Assembly: GCA_004014935.1 (NCBI GenBank)
Contig: CP025324.1
Coordinates: 2,542,501-2,606,500 of the forward strand
From: Saccharomycopsis malanga
Lineage: Eukaryota; Ascomycota; Saccharomycetes; Ascoideales; Saccharomycopsidaceae
DNA: 64,000 bases
Reading direction: 5' to 3'
The notes below the pieces were generated by a model that made no database searches, was not told where the DNA came from, and was given only the letters and a program-made list of their open reading frames with translations. The position numbers and the translations under genes were made by a program. Below, in pieces: positions 59,208-64,000 of the stretch (the stretch's first letter is position 1; each line of letters starts with the position of its first letter).

Positions 59208-61247
59208 TTGAAGATGCTCAGATCAGCAATGTTTTGCCGAGCAGCTCGGAGCGGGCGTTGTGTGACAAGAGTTGCCGCGAGAGGCATGATGCAGCATGTG
59301 CGGAAGAACAGCACGCAGGGGATAACTGGGTCGGGTGTTGTAAGGGACGCGGTTCGGGCCGAGCCTTCGCCGGCGTTCAACCGAGACACAGCGGAGGAGA
59401 GTACGCGGACCGCACAGAGGCTCGGAGCGACTATGGATGACTCTTTTGTAGGTTTGACGGGCGGACAGATCTTCCATGAGATGATGCTCCGCCATAAGGT
59501 GGACACTGTGTTCGGGTATCCTGGGGGCGCCATTTTGCCGGTGTATGATGCCATTTATGAGTCGCAGCATTTTAAATTTGTGCTTCCGCGGCATGAGCAA
59601 GGTGCGGGCCACATGGCCGAGGGCTATGCGCGTGCGACCGGCAAACCGGGGGTAGTTTTGGTGACGTCCGGTCCGGGCGCGACCAATGTCATTACTCCGA
59701 TGGCCGATGCGTTAGCGGACGGCGTGCCGTTAGTAGTATTTTCGGGACAAGTGCCAACGACGGCAATTGGCACGGATGCGTTCCAGGAGGCAGATGTTGT
59801 AGGCATTTCGCGGCTGTGTACCAAATGGAATGTTATGGTGAAGTCTGTGGCGGAGCTTCCGCGGCGTATCAATGAGGCTTTTGAGATTGCGACTTCGGGC
59901 CGGCCGGGTCCGGTGTTGGTGGATTTACCAAAAGACGTGACGGCGGCGGTTTTGAAGCATCAAATTCCGACAGCAACAACGTTGCCAAGCAAAACTTTGG
60001 AGAGCATCACGCGGCATGCGGCAACGCAGTATGCGGAAGAGTCGCTCCGAGAAGCGGCGGAGTTGTTGAATGTGGCGCAGAAACCGGTTTTGTATGTTGG
60101 GGCCGGGATTTTGAACAATCCGGAAGGGCCCCGGCTTCTCCGCGAGTTGAGTGAGAAGGCGCAGATCCCTGTGACAACAACCATTCAGGCGTTGGGTGCG
60201 TTTGATCAAACAGATTGTAAGTCGTTGGATATGTTGGGAATGCATGGCTCGGCGTTTGCCAACTTGGCCATTCAGAATGCCGATCTTATTCTAGCCCTCG
60301 GAGCTCGGTTTGACGACCGAGTAACGGGGGCTGTGAGCAAATTTGCTCCGAATGCGAAGCTCGCGGCCCAACAGGGCCGAGGCGGCATTGTACATTTTGA
60401 GATTTCGCCGAAGAACATTAACAAAGTTGTCGAAGCAACAGTTGCGGTTGAAGGCGACGTTTCGGACAATTTGAGGAAATTGCTTCCGTTAACACGGCCC
60501 GTTGAACACCGAACACAGTGGTTCAAACAGATTGATCAGTGGAAAAAACAGTATCCGTACGCGTATCAAAAGGAAACAGCGGGATCTCGGATCAAGCCGC
60601 AGACTCTAATCGGAGTTTTGTCGGACCAGTGTAGCAAATTGAATAAACCAGTGGTTGTAACAACCGGCGTTGGACAGCATCAAATGTGGGCAGCTCAGCA
60701 CTTCACGTGGGTTGCCCCTCGGAGTTTTATTACCTCTGGCGGCTTGGGAACTATGGGATACGGTCTTCCTGCTGCTATAGGAGCACAAGTGGGCCGGCCA
60801 GATGCCGTGGTTATTGATATTGATGGCGACGCGTCCTTTAACATGACGTTGACAGAGCTTTCCACAGCTGTTCAGTTCAATATCCCAGTAAAGATTATTG
60901 TTTTGAATAATGAAGAACAAGGAATGGTTACCCAATGGCAGTCTTTGTTTTACGAGCATCGCTATTCACACACACATCAAACAAACCCTGATTTTATAAA
61001 ACTCGCTGATGCAATGGGATTAAAAGGCATTAGAGTGAAAAAGCAGGAAGAATTGGCCGGTAGTATCGAGCAGTTTTTGAAATATGACGAAGGTCCTATT
61101 CTTATGGAAGTGGAGGTGGAGAAAAAGGTGCCAGTCTTGCCTATGGTTCCAGGAGGTAAGGCTTTGGATGAGTTTATTTATTTTGATGCAGAGGTGGAAA
61201 GACAACAAAATGAGTTACGACGTGAGCGTACTGGAGGAAAGTATTAA
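59208..61247 (+). CDS. ILV2: Acetolactate (acetohydroxyacid) synthase catalytic subunit
   Basis: Ilv2 carries out the first common step of Ile and Val synthesis in mitochondria, using ThDP, Mg and FAD. The 679-residue protein has an Arg/Ser-rich, acid-poor presequence of about 60 residues. The catalytic Glu is in LPRHEQGAGHMAEGYAR. Further blocks are SGPGATNVITPMADA, QVPTTAIGTDAFQEADVVGI, GLGTMGYGLPAAIGAQ, the ThDP-metal motif GDASFNMTLTELSTA...LNNEEQGM and the ending LRRERTGGKY. Length equals the S. cerevisiae enzyme (687) within a few residues. Codon use changes inside the gene: GCG, CCG, ACG and CGG are frequent up to about 60,650, then A/T-ending codons dominate. A CTG at 59814 sits at an invariant fungal Ser. 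Leu3 and Gcn4 sites lie upstream. Confidence 0.97.
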   Translation: MKMLRSAMFCRAARSGRCVTRVAARGMMQHVRKNSTQGITGSGVVRDAVRAEPSPAFNRDTAEESTRTAQRLGATMDDSFVGLTGGQIFHEMMLRHKVDTVFGYPGGAILPVYDAIYESQHFKFVLPRHEQGAGHMAEGYARATGKPGVVLVTSGPGATNVITPMADALADGVPLVVFSGQVPTTAIGTDAFQEADVVGISRLCTKWNVMVKSVAELPRRINEAFEIATSGRPGPVLVDLPKDVTAAVLKHQIPTATTLPSKTLESITRHAATQYAEESLREAAELLNVAQKPVLYVGAGILNNPEGPRLLRELSEKAQIPVTTTIQALGAFDQTDCKSLDMLGMHGSAFANLAIQNADLILALGARFDDRVTGAVSKFAPNAKLAAQQGRGGIVHFEISPKNINKVVEATVAVEGDVSDNLRKLLPLTRPVEHRTQWFKQIDQWKKQYPYAYQKETAGSRIKPQTLIGVLSDQCSKLNKPVVVTTGVGQHQMWAAQHFTWVAPRSFITSGGLGTMGYGLPAAIGAQVGRPDAVVIDIDGDASFNMTLTELSTAVQFNIPVKIIVLNNEEQGMVTQWQSLFYEHRYSHTHQTNPDFIKLADAMGLKGIRVKKQEELAGSIEQFLKYDEGPILMEVEVEKKVPVLPMVPGGKALDEFIYFDAEVERQQNELRRERTGGKY

Positions 61248-61260
61248 TTGAACAGATTAA

Positions 61261-61336
61261 TTAGCCTTGCCGAAGGCAAGTGCGGCAAGAAACTGATTCA
61301 AAGTGACTTTTAATTAGCCTTGCCGAAGGCAAGTGC
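61261..61336. repeat. Dispersed hairpin repeat, copies 2 and 3 in tandem
   Basis: TTAGCCTTGCCGAAGGCAAG plus TGC occurs at 61261-61283 and 61314-61336. CTTGCC-GAA-GGCAAG is a perfect 6-bp stem with a 3-base loop. The units are 53 bp apart. A degenerate fourth copy lies at 61664-61686, and one copy lies upstream of ILV2 at 57762. Confidence 0.85.
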
Positions 61337-61356
61337 AGCAAAAAGTGATTGAAAGT

Positions 61357-61652
61357 GACTATTTATCAATCAAATGAATAAGAAGAATGACTTTTCATTT
61401 GCTTTTTTAGCAAATAATTCTCAAATAAACTGTTTTTAGCATATTGTTTTATATAAATCAATTGTAAGTAAAGGCAAGTATGGTAATGAATGAATAAAAA
61501 AAGTGACTATTTATTGATTAAATGAATAAAAAAAGTAACTTTTCACTCGTCTTTGTTAGCAAATAATTATCAACTAAACCGTTTTTAGCATAATGATTTA
61601 TACAAATTGATTGTAAGCTAAGTAAAGACAAGTGGTAAAAATGAATAAAACA
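61357..61652. repeat. 148-bp tandem duplication downstream of ILV2
   Basis: GACTATTTATCAATCAAATG (61357) recurs as GACTATTTATTGATTAAATG (61505). The two units stay aligned through TTAGCAAATAATT, CTGTTTTTAGCATATTG or CCGTTTTTAGCATAATG, and ATTGTAAG. They have diverged visibly, so the duplication is not recent. Confidence 0.8.
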
Positions 61653-62090
61653 ACTTTCAATTAATTAGCCTTACTGAAAAAACGTGCGATAAAAAGTTTT
61701 TAAAAAAACAATATCCTCAAAATATCTACATTAAATTAGAATTTTACTCTAGGTTTTTCACATAAAAATCCTTCAATCAATCAGTTTTTGTTTTTACAAC
61801 ACTGATTTTCAAATAATTCTTCTGACTATTTTCTTTTTTATTTTTCTTTTGCCAAATTTTTACTCTTTTCATAAACTACTTTTTATTTGCGAGCATAAAT
61901 TATTTTTGCAAAGAATAATCCAAAGTGAAAAAAAAAAAAAACATATTCGAATTTTCCTATAAAATTTACCAATTCCTTTACACATTACGTATATACTTCG
62001 AAATTGAGAAGCTGTCAATGGAATAATAACTACAAGCAAGCTGATTCTAAAACTTTGTATACCCACAACCAATTTTATCGCTTTAAAACA

Positions 62091-62283
62091 TTTTTACTCG
62101 ATGCTTTTTATGATGTTGAAATTTTACAGGTAATTGTAACTGTCTAAAACAGGACCTAAACCAATAAATGCTTATCTTTCCAATTGATTAAATGATTGGG
62201 TTTTACCAAAGCCCTTTAGATATTGCACGTATATACGAAACTGATATTCAATGGGCTTGAAATATAAGATATTATTATTTAAT
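62091..62283 (+). repeat. 5'-truncated SINE (copy C)
   Basis: It begins within the SINE body at TTTTTACTCGATGCTTTTTA and follows the consensus through GGTAATTGTAACTGTCTAAA, ATGATTGGGTTTTACCAA, GCACGTATATACGAAACTGA and ATGGGCTTGAAATATAAGAT to an ATTATTATT tail. The tRNA-like head is missing. ACCAATT occurs on both sides (62068-62074 and 62284-62290), a weak candidate for a target-site duplication. Confidence 0.75.
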
Positions 62284-62481
62284 ACCAATTGTTAACTTGA
62301 AAAAAATTTCCGTATACCTCTTCGGATCCGGACCACTACGGATATCCCACCGGCCTGAAAAATTACGGAAGTACGGATCGATTTTTTTTTTGAAACTTGT
62401 TGACAATTATCAAACTTTAGCTGTAATTGAACAATAAAAACCAACACTTGTAGCTATATTCACCATTAAAGTAATTTAAAG

Positions 62482-63960
62482 ATGCCTGAGGAAGTCAATC
62501 CATCTGATCTTTTGAAAGGTCTTTCGCTTGGGGATAAAAAGGAGGAAAAATCAGCTGTCAAGGAAAATGTGAAAGAAGAGAAAAATGAGGAAAAATCAAC
62601 TGTCAAGGAAGATGTAAAAGAAGTTGAGGAAAAAAAAGAGAAGAATGAAAAAGAAGAGAAGAGTGAAAAAGAAGTAAAAAATGAACTGAAAAAACCAGAA
62701 ACTAATTTAATCAATTCAACTTATGAAGTTAAGGTAAAATTAGCAGATATTCAAGCTGATCCAAATTCACCATTATATTCTGTAAAATCGTTTGAAGAGC
62801 TTGGTCTAAGTCCTGAATTATTAAAAGGACTTTATGCTATGAATTTCTCCAAACCTTCAAAGATTCAAGAAAGAGCATTACCATTATTGATTAAAAATCC
62901 GCCAACTAATTTGATTGCTCAGTCTCAATCTGGTACCGGTAAGACAGCTGCCTTCAGTTTGAATATGTTATCCAGAGTTGACCCTGAAATCAACCATGTG
63001 CAGGCCATCTGTTTATCACCAGCCAGAGAATTGGCCAGACAGACCATGGAAGTCATACAAACCATGGGAAAATTCACCAAGGTCACCAGTAAATTGGTAG
63101 TTCCAGACTCGTACGCAAAAAACCAACAAATCAATGCCCATATATTGGTGGGGACTCCTGGTACGATTCGTGATCTTTTGCAGCGTAAGCTTATTGATGG
63201 TTCTCAACTAAAGACTTTGGTGTTAGATGAGGCTGACACTATGTTAGATGCTTCTGGTCTTAGTGACCAATCTTTTAGAATCAAAAAAGCATTACCAAAA
63301 TCTGCTCAGGTGGTTTTGTTTTCTGCTACTTTCCCTGATAAAGTGCGTAAATATTCTGAAAAGTTCTGTCCTAATGCCAACGTTTTGGAGTTGAAACAAG
63401 AAGAATTGAACGTTGATGCCATCAAGCAACTTTACATGGATTGTGACAGTGAAGATCACAAATTCGAAATGTTGAGTGAATTATATTCCATCTTGACCAT
63501 TGGTTCTTCTATCATCTTTGTCTCTAGAAAACAAACTGCTAACGAATTGTATTACAAGTTGGGAAAAGAAGGTCATAGTGTATCATTGTTACATTCTGAT
63601 TTGACCACTCAACAAAGAGATGAACTAATTGACAATTTCAGAGAAGGAAGATCTAAAGTGCTTATCACAACTAACGTCTTGGCTAGAGGTATCGATATTC
63701 CTTCTGTATCGATGGTTGTCAATTATGACTTACCTACCACTAGAGATGGTAAAGCTGATCCTTCAACTTATTTGCACAGAATCGGTAGAACTGGTAGATT
63801 CGGCAGAGTTGGTGTTTCTGTCAGTTTTGTCCACGATAAAAAGTCTTATAAAGTATTGAACGACATCATTGAATACTTTGGCAATATTGAAATGACCCAA
63901 GTTCCTACTGATGACATGGACGAGGTCGAAAAGGTTGTTAAAAGCGTCATCAAAGGATAG
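62482..63960 (+). CDS. DBP5: DEAD-box ATPase Dbp5 (mRNA export)
   Basis: Dbp5 remodels mRNPs at the cytoplasmic face of the nuclear pore, with Gle1-IP6 and Nup159, and also acts in termination. The 492-residue protein has a Glu/Lys-rich N terminus of about 75 residues with repeated (E/V)KE(E/D)K units. The highly conserved YEVKVKLADIQADPNSPLYS, the Q motif NFSKPSKIQERALPL, Walker A SQSGTGKT (148-155), DEAD (249-252), SAT (281-283) and LARGIDIPSVSMVVNYDLP follow, with HRIGRTGRFGR near the end. It is close in length to S. cerevisiae Dbp5 (482). The start is set by MPEEVNPSDLLKGLSL, which parallels the yeast DPADLLASL start. Confidence 0.97.
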   Translation: MPEEVNPSDLLKGLSLGDKKEEKSAVKENVKEEKNEEKSTVKEDVKEVEEKKEKNEKEEKSEKEVKNELKKPETNLINSTYEVKVKLADIQADPNSPLYSVKSFEELGLSPELLKGLYAMNFSKPSKIQERALPLLIKNPPTNLIAQSQSGTGKTAAFSLNMLSRVDPEINHVQAICLSPARELARQTMEVIQTMGKFTKVTSKLVVPDSYAKNQQINAHILVGTPGTIRDLLQRKLIDGSQLKTLVLDEADTMLDASGLSDQSFRIKKALPKSAQVVLFSATFPDKVRKYSEKFCPNANVLELKQEELNVDAIKQLYMDCDSEDHKFEMLSELYSILTIGSSIIFVSRKQTANELYYKLGKEGHSVSLLHSDLTTQQRDELIDNFREGRSKVLITTNVLARGIDIPSVSMVVNYDLPTTRDGKADPSTYLHRIGRTGRFGRVGVSVSFVHDKKSYKVLNDIIEYFGNIEMTQVPTDDMDEVEKVVKSVIKG

Positions 63961-64000
63961 TTTGCTGGCTATCAATACTAACTAAAATGTTTTGTTAAAT
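63961..64000. other. 3' flank of DBP5
   Basis: Forty bases of DBP5 3' sequence, with nothing further to report. Confidence 0.6.

Larger units (their letters stand above)
61248..62481. other. Repeat-rich intergenic region between ILV2 and DBP5
   Basis: It contains hairpin repeats, a 148-bp tandem duplication and a 5'-truncated SINE, each listed. The last 200 bp form the DBP5 promoter, with a GC-richer patch (CGGATCCGGACC) at 62326-62337. No gene is seen. Confidence 0.6.

Overview
The window is nuclear DNA of a budding yeast (Saccharomycotina). Genes are compact and AT-rich. Introns are short with GTATGT or close 5' sites and TACTAAC branch points, and the proteins are clearly yeast-like (TEL1, SCS2, RPL23, ATG8, NUP170, ILV2, DBP5). 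Two facts point to the CTG-Ser clade rather than to Saccharomyces. First, CTG codons fall where Ser is expected: in ILV2 at 59814-59816, in the fungal SR-S-CTKW block, and in the second metallopeptidase paralog at 10609-10611, opposite a TCC Ser codon in its tandem sister. Second, the window holds a complex I core subunit (NDUFS8, left edge) and an NDUFAF8-like assembly factor, and Saccharomyces has lost complex I. I cannot name the species.

Layout. 1-4.3 kb: partial NDUFS8 and PFK26. 5.6-10.7 kb: a tandem pair of YIL108W-type metallopeptidase/jacalin proteins, the second with its zinc site lost. 12.5-21.1 kb: the giant checkpoint kinase TEL1, with a 5' intron. 21.7-25.1 kb: SCS2 (three exons) and a vacuolar amino-acid transporter. 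26-32.7 kb: TRM9, GPI17, an unrecognised coiled-coil protein and CTF18. 33.9 kb: an intron-containing tRNA-Lys(UUU). 34.7-42.4 kb: a Pdc2-related domesticated transposase, MAP2, PET112 and RPL23. 43-47.7 kb: SLX8, an unknown Cys-cluster protein and a WSC sensor. 48.9-54.4 kb: ATG8, a twin CX9C protein and NUP170, whose start codon appears to be split by an intron. 55.9-64 kb: an MFS transporter, ILV2 and DBP5.

The most unusual content lies between the genes. I find a family of about 310-330 bp repeats with a tRNA-like head (exact pol III A and B boxes), a unique body and an (ATT)n tail. This is the anatomy of a tRNA-derived SINE. One copy (57930-58240) has a perfect 12-bp target-site duplication. 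A second near-complete copy lies at 10898-11228 on the other strand. At least five shorter relics are scattered through the window. The region around ILV2 also has a small hairpin repeat on both sides of the gene, tandem duplications, and an abrupt change of codon use inside ILV2.

Most genes are ordinary housekeeping functions without operon-like logic. Regulatory sites fit the neighbouring genes: a Leu3 palindrome and a Gcn4 site before ILV2, paired MCB boxes before CTF18, and a Tbf1-like site before RPL23. All protein and domain calls come from reading motifs by eye, with no database search.
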